64,000 nucleotides of DNA from NCBI GenBank assembly GCA_903869265.1, contig CAIPYE010000017.1, forward strand, positions 124,001-188,000, in the 5' to 3' direction. The notes below the pieces were generated by a model. The model saw only the letters and a program-made list of their open reading frames with translations, did not search any database and had not been told where the DNA came from. Origin of the DNA: an uncultured delta proteobacterium. Its GTDB lineage: Bacteria; Desulfobacterota; Desulfobulbia; Desulfobulbales; Desulfurivibrionaceae. Every line of letters begins with the position of its first letter. Position 1 is the stretch's first letter. The translations under genes were made by a program, and so were the position numbers. Shown here in pieces: positions 34,114 through 43,711 of the stretch.

Positions 34114-34142
34114 TTGACAGGTAAAATAAATTCGATTAGAAC
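34114..34142 (+). promoter_or_regulatory. Candidate promoter of the atp operon
   Basis: TTGACA (34114-34119) and TAGAAC (34137-34142) are exactly 17 bases apart in an AT-rich stretch, about 85 bases before the first atp gene. Confidence 0.5.
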
Positions 34143-34232
34143 CGTTCAATTGTTAATGAACAGGCATTCATTTCATCCGCACATACCAAGATTTTTTCAT
34201 ATATTAATTGTAAAGAAAAACGGGGGCCAGTA

Positions 34233-34658
34233 ATGATTACCATCGACCTGACCATGCTCATTCAGATTGCCAATATGCTCTTGCTTATTGTCGTCCTGAA
34301 TGCAGTCTTGTACAAACCGATCCGCTCGATTCTTGAAGAGCGGCAGAAGAAGATCGGTGGCCTTGATGAGGGCATTGATCAATTCAAAAAGAACACGGTG
34401 CTGCGGCTTGATGAGTTTGGTCAGAAAATGAAGGATGCCAGAATCAGGGCTAAAAAAGAGTACGAGGCTGCCAGAAATGCTGCCCTTACCGAAAGCTCGG
34501 AAAAATTGGCTGGTATTCGCAAGGAGGTTGACGTGCAGAAAACCGGGCAGCTTGCCGAAATAGAAAAGCAGTTTGCCGCAGCCCAGTCAGAGCTGCAGGG
34601 CCAGATCTCTGGTTTTGCCAGTGAGATGGCGGGCAAGGTTTTGGGGAGGGCTCTGTAA
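34233..34658 (+). CDS. ATP synthase F0 subunit b'
   Basis: 141 residues. One membrane helix (about 7-27, LIQIANMLLLIVVLNAVLY) followed by YKPIRSILEERQKKI and a long charged coiled coil; this is half of the peripheral stalk. The divergent second b copy (b', atpX/atpG2 type) is typical of deltaproteobacteria, cyanobacteria and alphaproteobacteria. The start is the ATG preceded by GGGGG. It ends exactly where atpF begins. Confidence 0.85.
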   Translation: MITIDLTMLIQIANMLLLIVVLNAVLYKPIRSILEERQKKIGGLDEGIDQFKKNTVLRLDEFGQKMKDARIRAKKEYEAARNAALTESSEKLAGIRKEVDVQKTGQLAEIEKQFAAAQSELQGQISGFASEMAGKVLGRAL

Positions 34659-35261
34659 ATGAAAAACAAGAACTGGAAAAAAGCCGGAGCCGTTGCCGGA
34701 GCGCTACTGATGCTGTTGGCGTGCGTCGCTGTTGCCTATGCCTCTGGTGAGGCTGGCGGACACGAGGCGGGCATTCCCAGAGCAAAATGGATGGACCTTT
34801 TGTACCGGGCGTTAAATTTCGCCGGGCTGGCCTTTATTTTGGTGTTTTTTCTGAAAAAACCTTTTTCTGAAGGTTTGAGCAGTCGGCGGGAAGGGATCAA
34901 GGATCAGTTGGAGGCCCTGGAGTCCCGCAAGGCCGAAGCAGAGCAGATGTACAAAGAAGCCGAAGCCAAACTTGCCAGGCTTGATGAGGAAGTGAACGCC
35001 ATTATTACTGAGGCGGTCAAGCAGGGTGAGGCAGAGAAGGCAAAGATTATTGCCGATGCCGAGCGCAATGCCGGTGACATCAAGCGGCAGGCGGAGATGG
35101 CCGTGGCCCACGAACTTGCCGAGGCCAAGACCAGACTGAAGGGTGAGATTGCCGAGCAAGCCGTGCTGTTGGCGGAAGAGTTGGTCAAAAAGAATATTCA
35201 GCCTGCGGATCAGAGCAGGATGGTTGAACTGTCTCTTGATAAGGTGGGAGGTATTCAGTGA
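34659..35261 (+). CDS. atpF: ATP synthase F0 subunit b, with signal-like N-terminus
   Basis: 200 residues. It has two hydrophobic segments: residues 9-28 resemble a signal peptide (GALLMLLACVAVAYASG), and 48-66 is the membrane anchor (ALNFAGLAFILVFFLKKPF), followed by the long stalk helix. The extra N-terminal segment is a feature of deltaproteobacterial b subunits. Its stop overlaps the GTG start of atpH (GTGA). Confidence 0.9.
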   Translation: MKNKNWKKAGAVAGALLMLLACVAVAYASGEAGGHEAGIPRAKWMDLLYRALNFAGLAFILVFFLKKPFSEGLSSRREGIKDQLEALESRKAEAEQMYKEAEAKLARLDEEVNAIITEAVKQGEAEKAKIIADAERNAGDIKRQAEMAVAHELAEAKTRLKGEIAEQAVLLAEELVKKNIQPADQSRMVELSLDKVGGIQ

Positions 35262-35803
35262 AGAATACAGTAATAGCCAAACGATATGCCAAGGCGCTGT
35301 TTGCGGTTGGCAAGGAAGGCAATGCCTTCGCGGATTTCACCAAGACCCTCAATGCCATGGCCGAGCTCTTTGTCGGGATGCCTGAGGTGGCCGATGCCCT
35401 GACCAACCCGCTCTATCCGGTTGAGGCGAGGGAAAAGGTCATGGAGCATCTTCTCCTCTCCATGCAGGTTTCTCAGGTTCTGGGCAATTTTTTCAAGCTG
35501 CTGGTGCAGAAAAAACGTGCGAATATCCTCCCCGACATCGCGGCGGTATTTCAGGCGATGGTCGATGCGGATAACAATATGTGTCAGGGGACGGTGGTTT
35601 CAGCCATGGAGCTGACCCCCGAACTCAGCGCAAAGGTTAAGGCAACATTGGAAAAAATAACCGGCAAGCAGGTCGTCCTTACGGCCCGGGTCGATCCGTC
35701 CATCATCGGCGGCATTGTGGCCAAGGTCGGTGATCTGGTGCTCGATGGAAGCATCAAATCACAGCTGGCTGGTTTAAAAGAATCCATTAAGGGGAGTGAA
35801 TAA
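35258..35803 (+). CDS. atpH: ATP synthase F1 subunit delta
   Basis: 181 residues; joins the b/b' stalk to the top of F1. [19 protein letters not shown] at the N-terminus and [20 protein letters not shown] at the C-terminus are the family signatures. It starts with GTG, overlapping the atpF stop, so it is translationally coupled. Confidence 0.93.
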   Translation: MKNTVIAKRYAKALFAVGKEGNAFADFTKTLNAMAELFVGMPEVADALTNPLYPVEAREKVMEHLLLSMQVSQVLGNFFKLLVQKKRANILPDIAAVFQAMVDADNNMCQGTVVSAMELTPELSAKVKATLEKITGKQVVLTARVDPSIIGGIVAKVGDLVLDGSIKSQLAGLKESIKGSE

Positions 35804-35808
35804 GACAA

Positions 35809-37332
35809 ATGCAGATCAAAGCCGAAGAGATCAGTCAAATTATCAAGGGGCAGATCAAGGATTACGAAAGTAAAGTTGATCTGAGTGAAACCGGCACCGT
35901 AATCTCCGTTGGTGACGGTATCGCTCGTGTGTACGGGGTTGAGAAGTGCATGGCCATGGAGTTGCTGGAGTTTCCCAGTGGAGTCTTGGGCATCGCCTTG
36001 AACCTTGAGGCGGACAACGTTGGCTGTGCGCTTCTTGGTGACGTGCGGAAGATCAAGGAAGGCGACACCGTAAAACGGACCGGTCGTATTGCCGAGGTTC
36101 CTGTCGGCCCCGAGATGGAAGGCCGCGTCGTTGACGGCGTGGGCTCCCCCATCGACGGCCAGGGCCCGCTCAATGCCAAGCACAGCTCCAAGATCGAGGT
36201 GCTGGCTCCCGGTGTTATCGCCAGAAAGTCCGTGCATGAGCCCTGCTACACCGGCGCCAAGGCAGTTGACGCCATGACCCCGGTTGGCCGCGGCCAGCGC
36301 GAGCTGGTCATCGGCGACCGTCAGATCGGCAAGACCGCTCTCTGCGTTGATGCGATCATCGCCCAGAAATACACCGATGTCCACTGCGTCTATGTGGCCA
36401 TCGGCCAAAAGAAATCCACCGTTGCCCTGGTAGTTGAGGCGCTCCGTAAGCATGGCGCCATGGAGTACACCACCGTGGTAGCAGCCTGCGCCTCCGATCC
36501 GGCGCCCATGCAGTATGTCGCCGCCTTTGCCGGTTGCGCCATGGGCGAGTACTTCCGTGACAATGGCCAGCACGCCCTGATCATCTATGACGATCTTTCC
36601 AAGCAGGCGGTTTCTTACCGTGAGTTGTCCCTGCTCCTTCGTCGTCCGCCCGGACGTGAAGCCTACCCCGGCGACATTTTCTTCAACCACTCCCGGTTGC
36701 TGGAGCGGTCCTGCAAGGTAAACGATGCACTGGGCGCCGGTTCTCTTACCGCTTTGCCCATCATCGAGACCCAGGCCGGTGACGTTTCCGCCTTCATCCC
36801 CACCAACGTTATCTCCATCACCGACGGTCAGGTATACCTTGAGCCCAACCTCTTCTTCGCCGGTGTTCGTCCGGCGATCAACGTCGGCCTTTCCGTATCC
36901 CGCGTTGGTGGCGCTGCTCAGGTAAAAGCCATGAAACAGGTTGCCGGTACCCTTCGTCTGGATCTGGCCCAGTATCGTGAGCTCGCCGCCTTTGCCGGTT
37001 TTGGTTCCGATCTGGATGCCGCCACCCAGGCCCAGTTGACCCGTGGCGCCCGGCTGGTTGAGATTCTGAAGCAGCCCCAGTATCAGCCGCTGCCCATGGA
37101 AAAACAAATCTGCATCCTTTTTGCCGGTACCCGCGGCTATCTCGACACCCTGCCCATTGATAGCCTGGCTGAATATGAGCAACAGCTCTATGCCCATATC
37201 GAGAAAAACCAGCCGAGCATCTATGATGACCTGAAAGAAAAGCTAGCCATTGATGCCACTCTGGAAGAGAAAATCAGGACCACTCTGCAGGCTTTCGGGG
37301 AATCTTTCAAGGCTGCCAAGGGCCTCAAATAA
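35809..37332 (+). CDS. atpA: ATP synthase F1 subunit alpha
   Basis: 507 residues; the noncatalytic nucleotide-binding subunit. Walker [16 protein letters not shown] near 170, YDDLSKQA (Walker B), and the C-terminal [17 protein letters not shown] signature. Codon use is unusually biased toward a few codons (many GTT, CGT, ATC), as expected for a highly expressed gene. Confidence 0.97.
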   Translation: MQIKAEEISQIIKGQIKDYESKVDLSETGTVISVGDGIARVYGVEKCMAMELLEFPSGVLGIALNLEADNVGCALLGDVRKIKEGDTVKRTGRIAEVPVGPEMEGRVVDGVGSPIDGQGPLNAKHSSKIEVLAPGVIARKSVHEPCYTGAKAVDAMTPVGRGQRELVIGDRQIGKTALCVDAIIAQKYTDVHCVYVAIGQKKSTVALVVEALRKHGAMEYTTVVAACASDPAPMQYVAAFAGCAMGEYFRDNGQHALIIYDDLSKQAVSYRELSLLLRRPPGREAYPGDIFFNHSRLLERSCKVNDALGAGSLTALPIIETQAGDVSAFIPTNVISITDGQVYLEPNLFFAGVRPAINVGLSVSRVGGAAQVKAMKQVAGTLRLDLAQYRELAAFAGFGSDLDAATQAQLTRGARLVEILKQPQYQPLPMEKQICILFAGTRGYLDTLPIDSLAEYEQQLYAHIEKNQPSIYDDLKEKLAIDATLEEKIRTTLQAFGESFKAAKGLK

Positions 37333-37347
37333 GGGGGGTAAGGTCTC

Positions 37348-38220
37348 ATGCCGAGCCTAAAAGATGTAAAAACGAAGATTGGTGGGGTGAAGAAAACTGC
37401 CCAGATCACCAAGGCCATGAACATGGTTGCTGCGGCCAAGCTACGCGGGGCGCAGCAGAAGATGGAAGATTTTCGCTCCTATGCCGAGAAGTTCAACGCG
37501 GCCATGGGCAATCTGTCATCGGCCATGGATTCCGGCGCTTTTCCGCTCATGGAAAAGCGTGAGGTCAAGACCGTTGAGATCCTGGTGGTCACCTCGGATC
37601 GTGGCCTGTGCGGCAGTTTTAACGCCCATATCATGAAGATGACCGACAAGCTTATTGCCGGTCTGGAGGCCGAGGGCAAGAAGGTTACCTTGGTGTGCGT
37701 CGGCAAGAAGTGCATCAGTTATTTTAGGAAAACTGGAAAGGTTCGGCAGCGGTATGCCGACCTGATGGGCACCTTCCAGATGTACAATGCCAGGACCATT
37801 GCCCAGGATATTGCCGGGAACTTTCTCGCCGGGGACAGCGATGAAGTGCGTATTGTCTACGGGAAATTCAAGAGCGTTGCCGTGCAGCGTCCGGCGGAGC
37901 AGATGTTCCTGCCTATCCAGCCGGATGCCGTTGTGGCCGCCGAGGCAAAGGCCTCTTCGGCCGGTTCCTATATCTATGAGCCGAGCACCGAGGAAATCAT
38001 GGAAGTGCTTCTGCCGTTGTACATGAATGTCATGGTCTATCATGCCATGCTTGAAGTCAGCGCCAGCGAACATGCCGCCCGGATGAGCGCCATGGATAAC
38101 GCCACCACCGCCTGTAAGGATATCATCCACAGCCTGACCCTGATTTACAACAAGGCGCGGCAGGCTGGCATCACCGCAGAATTGATGGATATTGTCGGTG
38201 GCGCCGAGGCATTGAAGTAA
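37348..38220 (+). CDS. atpG: ATP synthase F1 subunit gamma
   Basis: 290 residues. The rotating central shaft, with N-terminal (KTKIGGVKKTAQITKAMNMV) and C-terminal (ARMSAMDNATTACKDIIHSL) helices forming the coiled coil. Standard length. A 73-base gap before atpD contains a GCTGAAT-C-ATTCAGC hairpin (38235-38249). Confidence 0.95.
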   Translation: MPSLKDVKTKIGGVKKTAQITKAMNMVAAAKLRGAQQKMEDFRSYAEKFNAAMGNLSSAMDSGAFPLMEKREVKTVEILVVTSDRGLCGSFNAHIMKMTDKLIAGLEAEGKKVTLVCVGKKCISYFRKTGKVRQRYADLMGTFQMYNARTIAQDIAGNFLAGDSDEVRIVYGKFKSVAVQRPAEQMFLPIQPDAVVAAEAKASSAGSYIYEPSTEEIMEVLLPLYMNVMVYHAMLEVSASEHAARMSAMDNATTACKDIIHSLTLIYNKARQAGITAELMDIVGGAEALK

Positions 38221-38281
38221 CCAGGTGAAATCAGGCTGAATCATTCAGCTGTCATAGATTGTCAATGTAAGTACTAGCTGA

Positions 38282-39715
<1,434 letters not shown>

Positions 39716-39772
39716 GGAATTGACTGACTTGCCGTGCCCTATACGGGCTCGGCGGGGACTTGAGGATTACCC

Positions 39773-40195
39773 ATGGCTGAAAAATTAAAGTTGGAAGTGG
39801 TAACTCCCAAAGGGGCTGTAGTGAGTCAGGAGGTTGACATTGTCACCGCTCCTGGCTACGGCGGTGAATTTGGAGTTCTTGCCAATCACGCGCCTTTTCT
39901 GAGTACAATCAAGACAGGCGTCTTGACCTACAAAACAGGAACTCAAGAAGAAACCCTGATGGTGAGTGGCGGGTTTTGCGAAGTGTCCAATAATAAGCTG
40001 ACCTTTCTTGTTGAATCGGCGGAGCGTGGGGCAGACATTGATGTCGAGCGCGCGATGCGGGCCAAAGAACGGGCGGAAAAAAGGCTGGCGGAAGCGCAGG
40101 CCCAGAAAGAAAAATTTGATCGAACCAGGGCCGAGGCTGCTTTGCAGAGAGCTTTAAGTCGTCTTAGGGTTGCCGAGAGACGCAAGGCTTCCTGA
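39773..40195 (+). CDS. atpC: ATP synthase F1 subunit epsilon
   Basis: 140 residues. An N-terminal beta sandwich ([39 protein letters not shown]) and a C-terminal helical hairpin that can inhibit hydrolysis. Last gene of the operon; a strong terminator follows. Confidence 0.95.
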   Translation: MAEKLKLEVVTPKGAVVSQEVDIVTAPGYGGEFGVLANHAPFLSTIKTGVLTYKTGTQEETLMVSGGFCEVSNNKLTFLVESAERGADIDVERAMRAKERAEKRLAEAQAQKEKFDRTRAEAALQRALSRLRVAERRKAS

Positions 40196-40218
40196 GAATA
40201 AGAGGGACAATGGTAATG

Positions 40219-40250
40219 AAAAAGCCGCTCGGCAACGAGCGGCTTTTTTT
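40219..40250. terminator. Bidirectional terminator between atpC and cheX
   Basis: AAAGCCGCTCG and CGAGCGGCTTT form a perfect 11-base stem around GCAA, with a T-run on the plus strand and an A-run on the other side. It can end both the atp operon and the convergent cheX transcript. Confidence 0.9.
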
Positions 40251-40271
40251 GTCTGGCGATGGGGAGGAAAT

Positions 40272-40745
40272 TCACTTCTTTTCGCTGAGATTCGCCTCAA
40301 CAACAAAAGAACCATTTGCGGTTTCAAAGGGGATGACAATGGTTGGTGCTTTGGAATAATAGGAGATTTCCACGCCCTTGCCAACGATCATGTTGGGGGT
40401 GGCAAGGGCGAACTTGTGATCGAGCTTGGCCAGTTGGGCCTTGGCGCCGCCACAGATCATATTGGTCAACTCGCCCACCGCGTCAACGACCTCATCGTCA
40501 ATTTTTTCTTTGGGCTCTTCCATCAGCATGTTGGCGACAATTTTCAGGATGCATTTTTCTGTAAAACTCACGATCATGGAGCCGGTGATCTCCTCGGAGG
40601 TCATGCCGATGATGCCGGTGACCTCGCCATACGAGGTGGTGCCGTCTTTTAACCTGGGTTTTTGCGGCGTTACCTGGGTCTGCGCCATTGTTTCCAGAAC
40701 ATTTTTCGCGGCAGTTAAAAATGGGTTAATGAATTCTGCTTTCAT
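40272..40745 (-). CDS. cheX: CheX-type CheY-P phosphatase
   Basis: 157 residues. The catalytic helix DEVVDAVGELTNMICGGAKA has the conserved Glu and Asn pair of CheC/CheX/FliY phosphatases. MIVSFTEKCILKIVANMLM is the preceding conserved strand and helix. It dephosphorylates CheY-P in chemotaxis or other receiver pathways. No chemotaxis cluster is adjacent; the lone CheY at 22.0 kb and the HD-GYP regulator at 42.6 kb are the receivers in the window. Confidence 0.85.
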   Translation of the reverse strand: MKAEFINPFLTAAKNVLETMAQTQVTPQKPRLKDGTTSYGEVTGIIGMTSEEITGSMIVSFTEKCILKIVANMLMEEPKEKIDDEVVDAVGELTNMICGGAKAQLAKLDHKFALATPNMIVGKGVEISYYSKAPTIVIPFETANGSFVVEANLSEKK

Positions 40746-40987
40746 GAATGCTCGCTCACGTTTTCTCCGCTGATTGTTGAAAGAGTATTTGCTCTAGCTT
40801 GCGGGATATCCCGTGAATTGTCAAGGGTCATTTGGCGCGGAGAGGGCCAACTGGCCGTGTATTTCTACACTTCGGAAAAAGGGGTGGGTGAAGGCATTAG
40901 GCTGGAAAGAAAATTTATGCATGAAATGGGTTTGAAAACAGATTAAAATATCAAATTATAGTCTAACCAGTCGTTATTACGATAAAT

Positions 40988-41005
40988 ATCGGTACTTGTA
41001 CCGAT
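40988..41005. promoter_or_regulatory. Perfect palindrome upstream of the GltD-like gene
   Basis: ATCGGTAC-TT-GTACCGAT is a perfect 8+8 dyad, 29 bases before the start codon. The surrounding 285-base gap is AT-rich and otherwise empty. It is a likely operator for a dimeric regulator. Confidence 0.5.
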
Positions 41006-41034
41006 GGTTTCAATTTTTCGGGTAGGAGGCAATG

Positions 41035-42441
41035 ATGGAGACAAAAGAAAGGATGAACATTTCCCGTCAATTTCCACGGGAATTGCCAGCTGCTGGGCGG
41101 ATCACGAATTTTGACGAGGTTGTTTCCGGCTATGAGGCCAAGGTTGCCCAGCTTGAGGCGGAGCGGTGCCTGCAATGCAAAAAACCAAAATGCCGGGAGG
41201 GCTGCCCTATCCACAACGATATTCCCGGCTTTATCAGGCTGTTGCGGGAAGGCAAGATCGAGGAGGCGTACTGGAAAGATCGTGAAACCAACTCGCTTCC
41301 CGCCATTTGTTCGCGGGTCTGTCCCCATGAATTCCAGTGCGAGGGGCACTGCATCCGGGGCAAAAAAGGGGAGCCGGTGGCCATCGGCATGCTCGAGCGC
41401 TATATCGTCGACTGGATGGTGGCCAACAATAAGAATCTGCTCCAGCCCTGCGCCCTACCCAAGGATAAAAAAGTGGCCATTGTCGGTTCAGGTCCGGCCG
41501 GGATGTCGGCGGCCTATTATCTTGCCCATGAAGGCTACCATTGCACGATTTTTGAATCCCTTCCCGTTTTTGGCGGCATGCTGGCTGTGGGCATCCCGGC
41601 CTATCGTCTGCCGCGTCAGGTCATTGCTGCGGAATGCGAGGCCTTAAAAAGCTGCGGCGTGACCCTGGTGCATGGGGTGACCATTGGCAAGGATAAAACC
41701 CTGCGTGATCTGCGGGAGGAGGGTTTTTCCGCTGTGCTTCTAGGGCCGGGCGCGCATTTGAGCCGGAAGTTGGGGGTGGAAGGAGAAGATCTGCACGGGG
41801 TCGTGCACGGGGTCGATTACCTGCGCAAGGTCAATGTGGGCGAAACCCTGAATCTCGGGAAAAATGTGGTGGTGGTGGGCGGCGGGAATGTGGCTATTGA
41901 CTGCGCCAGGACAGCCCTGCGCACCGGCTCTGATAATGTTTTTATCCTCTATAGGCGCAGCAAGGCGGAGATGCCTGCCTCCCAGGCCGAGATCCATCAT
42001 CTGGAGGAAGAAGGGGTGCGTATCGAAATGCTGGCGGCCCCGGTTGCGATTCATGGCGAGAATGGCAGGCTGAGCAAGATCGAATGCATCCGCATGGAGC
42101 TTGGCGCTTGTGACGCCTCGGGCCGGTGTCGGCCTGTACCCAAGGAAGGCTCTAACTTTATGCTCGACGCTGATGCCATTATCCCGGCGATCAGCCAGGA
42201 TGTTGATGTGACAGCTGGGTCTGGTCTTGATCTGGCCTTGAGCCGTTGGGGAACCTATGTGGTGGATGAGGTGACCATGCAGACCTCAGAGGAGTGGGTC
42301 TTTGCGGCAGGTGACGCGGTGCTGGGGCCTCAGACCGTGGCCAAGGCCGTGTATCAGGCCAAGGAGGCGGCCGAGTCCATAAAGCGGTATCTGGAGGGCA
42401 AGGACCTCAAGGAAGGGCGACAACCATTTTCCCTCGAATAA
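41035..42441 (+). CDS. GltD/NfnB-like NAD(P)-dependent flavoprotein with Fe-S clusters
   Basis: 468 residues. The N-terminal domain has two Cys groups (RCLQCKKPKCREGCPIHNDIP region and CSRVCPHEFQCEGHC) for 4Fe-4S clusters, followed by the FAD fold VGSGPAGMSAAYYLA and the NADPH fold VVVGGGNVAIDCARTA, closing with FAAGDAVLGPQTVAKAVYQA. It resembles the small subunit of glutamate synthase and the large subunit of the NfnAB transhydrogenase. No glutamate synthase large subunit or NfnA is adjacent, so the partner is unknown. AGGAGG suits the ATG at 41035 (spacing 5) better than the one at 41032. Confidence 0.85.
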   Translation: METKERMNISRQFPRELPAAGRITNFDEVVSGYEAKVAQLEAERCLQCKKPKCREGCPIHNDIPGFIRLLREGKIEEAYWKDRETNSLPAICSRVCPHEFQCEGHCIRGKKGEPVAIGMLERYIVDWMVANNKNLLQPCALPKDKKVAIVGSGPAGMSAAYYLAHEGYHCTIFESLPVFGGMLAVGIPAYRLPRQVIAAECEALKSCGVTLVHGVTIGKDKTLRDLREEGFSAVLLGPGAHLSRKLGVEGEDLHGVVHGVDYLRKVNVGETLNLGKNVVVVGGGNVAIDCARTALRTGSDNVFILYRRSKAEMPASQAEIHHLEEEGVRIEMLAAPVAIHGENGRLSKIECIRMELGACDASGRCRPVPKEGSNFMLDADAIIPAISQDVDVTAGSGLDLALSRWGTYVVDEVTMQTSEEWVFAAGDAVLGPQTVAKAVYQAKEAAESIKRYLEGKDLKEGRQPFSLE

Positions 42442-42465
42442 TAGTTTGTCTGCAAAGAAGCGAAG

Positions 42466-42504
42466 CAAAAGCCCCGCCGGTGGAAAACCGGAGGGGCTTT
42501 TTTT
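42466..42504 (+). terminator. Rho-independent terminator after the GltD-like gene
   Basis: AAAGCCCCGCCGG pairs with CCGGAGGGGCTTT (one mismatch) around a TGGAAAA loop, followed by T residues, 25 bases after the stop. Confidence 0.85.
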
Positions 42505-42570
42505 GTGCAGTGGCAAATTCGCGACGGATGCAGAATATTCCTAGGAGGTATGGCGTCGGGGAATCAATGA

Positions 42571-42600
42571 TTGCATTTTTGAGAATGGATATCATACAAT
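42571..42600 (+). promoter_or_regulatory. Candidate promoter of the HD-GYP regulator gene
   Basis: TTGCAT (42571-42576) and TACAAT (42595-42600) are 18 bases apart, 40 bases before the ATG. A CATAC/GTATG dyad overlaps the -10. Confidence 0.5.
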
Positions 42601-42640
42601 ATTAAATCGTATGTTTTAGTGAAATCCAGCGAGGGAAAAC

Positions 42641-43702
42641 ATGACCGCAAGCCTGATCTGCAATGTTGCTTGGAACAACAATAAAAAGGTCCTGATTGTC
42701 GAAGATGAAGCTCTGCAACGCCATTTGTTGCGTGAGGATCTCTGCAAGGCGGGTTACGAGGTGGTTGAGGCGCTGGATGGCAGGGAGGCTCTGGAGAAAT
42801 TAGCCATTGACCCGGAGATCCGGTTGGTGATTACCGATCTGAAAATGCCGCGACTGGATGGCTTTGAACTGATCTCCGAGATCAGGAAAAGACAGCTCCA
42901 TTATATCTATATCTTGGTTCAAACGCACTGCGAGGATGAGGACTCCCTGGAAAAAGCCCTTTCCTTGGGCGCGGATGATTTTCTGAAAAAACCGATGCGC
43001 CCGGTGGAGCTTTGTCTGCGGGTTGCAGGCGGATTCAGGGTACTCAAGCTGGAAAAATTCGAGGAGCTTATTTTTTTTCTTACGAAGCTTGCGGGGTTAC
43101 AGAGTAAGGAGACAGGGAGTCATCTGGATCGGATATATCATTTTACCAGGGTTCTTGCCAGGGATCTTGCCGCCAATTTTCCGGAACTCGGACTCACCAT
43201 CGCCGTGGCGGAAGAGATAGCCAAGGTCAGCCCGCTGCATGATCTGGGAAAGGTTGGCATTTCGGTGGAACTTCTGCACAAGTCGGAAAAATTGAATCAT
43301 ACGGAGGTGTGCTCCCTTCAGGACCACGCCCTGGTGGGCGGCGGCCTTATTCAGGAGGTCTACGCGCAGACCGAATCGGAATATCTCTTTCTGGCCCAGG
43401 AAATAGCTTTGCTGCATCATGAACGCTGGGACGGCAAGGGCTACCCCCACGGTCTGGCGGGCGAGAAGATTCCTCTCTGTGCCCGCATTGTTGCCCTGGC
43501 CGACGCCTATGACGCCATGACCAGCAAGCGGAGCTATAGTGTTGGCTTGAGTCACGAGGAGGCGAAACAGGAGATTTGCCGAAACATTGGCAAGCAGTTC
43601 GATCCCAAGGTTGTCGCGGCCTTTCTGCGGCAGGAATCAGAGTTTGTCAGAATAAAAGAAGAGTTTCTGGATACGGATTCTCCTTTATATAGAGAAATGT
43701 AG
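42641..43702 (+). CDS. Response regulator with HD-GYP output (cyclic-di-GMP phosphodiesterase)
   Basis: 353 residues. A receiver domain (about 15-135) with IVEDEA, phospho-acceptor Asp in VITDLKMPRLDG and Lys in FLKKPM. The HD-GYP domain (about 145-340) has SPLHDLGKVGIS (the HD metal site), HHERWDGKGYPHGLAG (with GYP) and ALADAYDAMTSKRSY. All catalytic residues are present, so it should hydrolyse c-di-GMP under control of an unlinked kinase. GCGAGGG precedes the ATG. It converges on the amidase gene. Confidence 0.9.
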   Translation: MTASLICNVAWNNNKKVLIVEDEALQRHLLREDLCKAGYEVVEALDGREALEKLAIDPEIRLVITDLKMPRLDGFELISEIRKRQLHYIYILVQTHCEDEDSLEKALSLGADDFLKKPMRPVELCLRVAGGFRVLKLEKFEELIFFLTKLAGLQSKETGSHLDRIYHFTRVLARDLAANFPELGLTIAVAEEIAKVSPLHDLGKVGISVELLHKSEKLNHTEVCSLQDHALVGGGLIQEVYAQTESEYLFLAQEIALLHHERWDGKGYPHGLAGEKIPLCARIVALADAYDAMTSKRSYSVGLSHEEAKQEICRNIGKQFDPKVVAAFLRQESEFVRIKEEFLDTDSPLYREM

Positions 43703-43711
43703 AGGTCCGGT

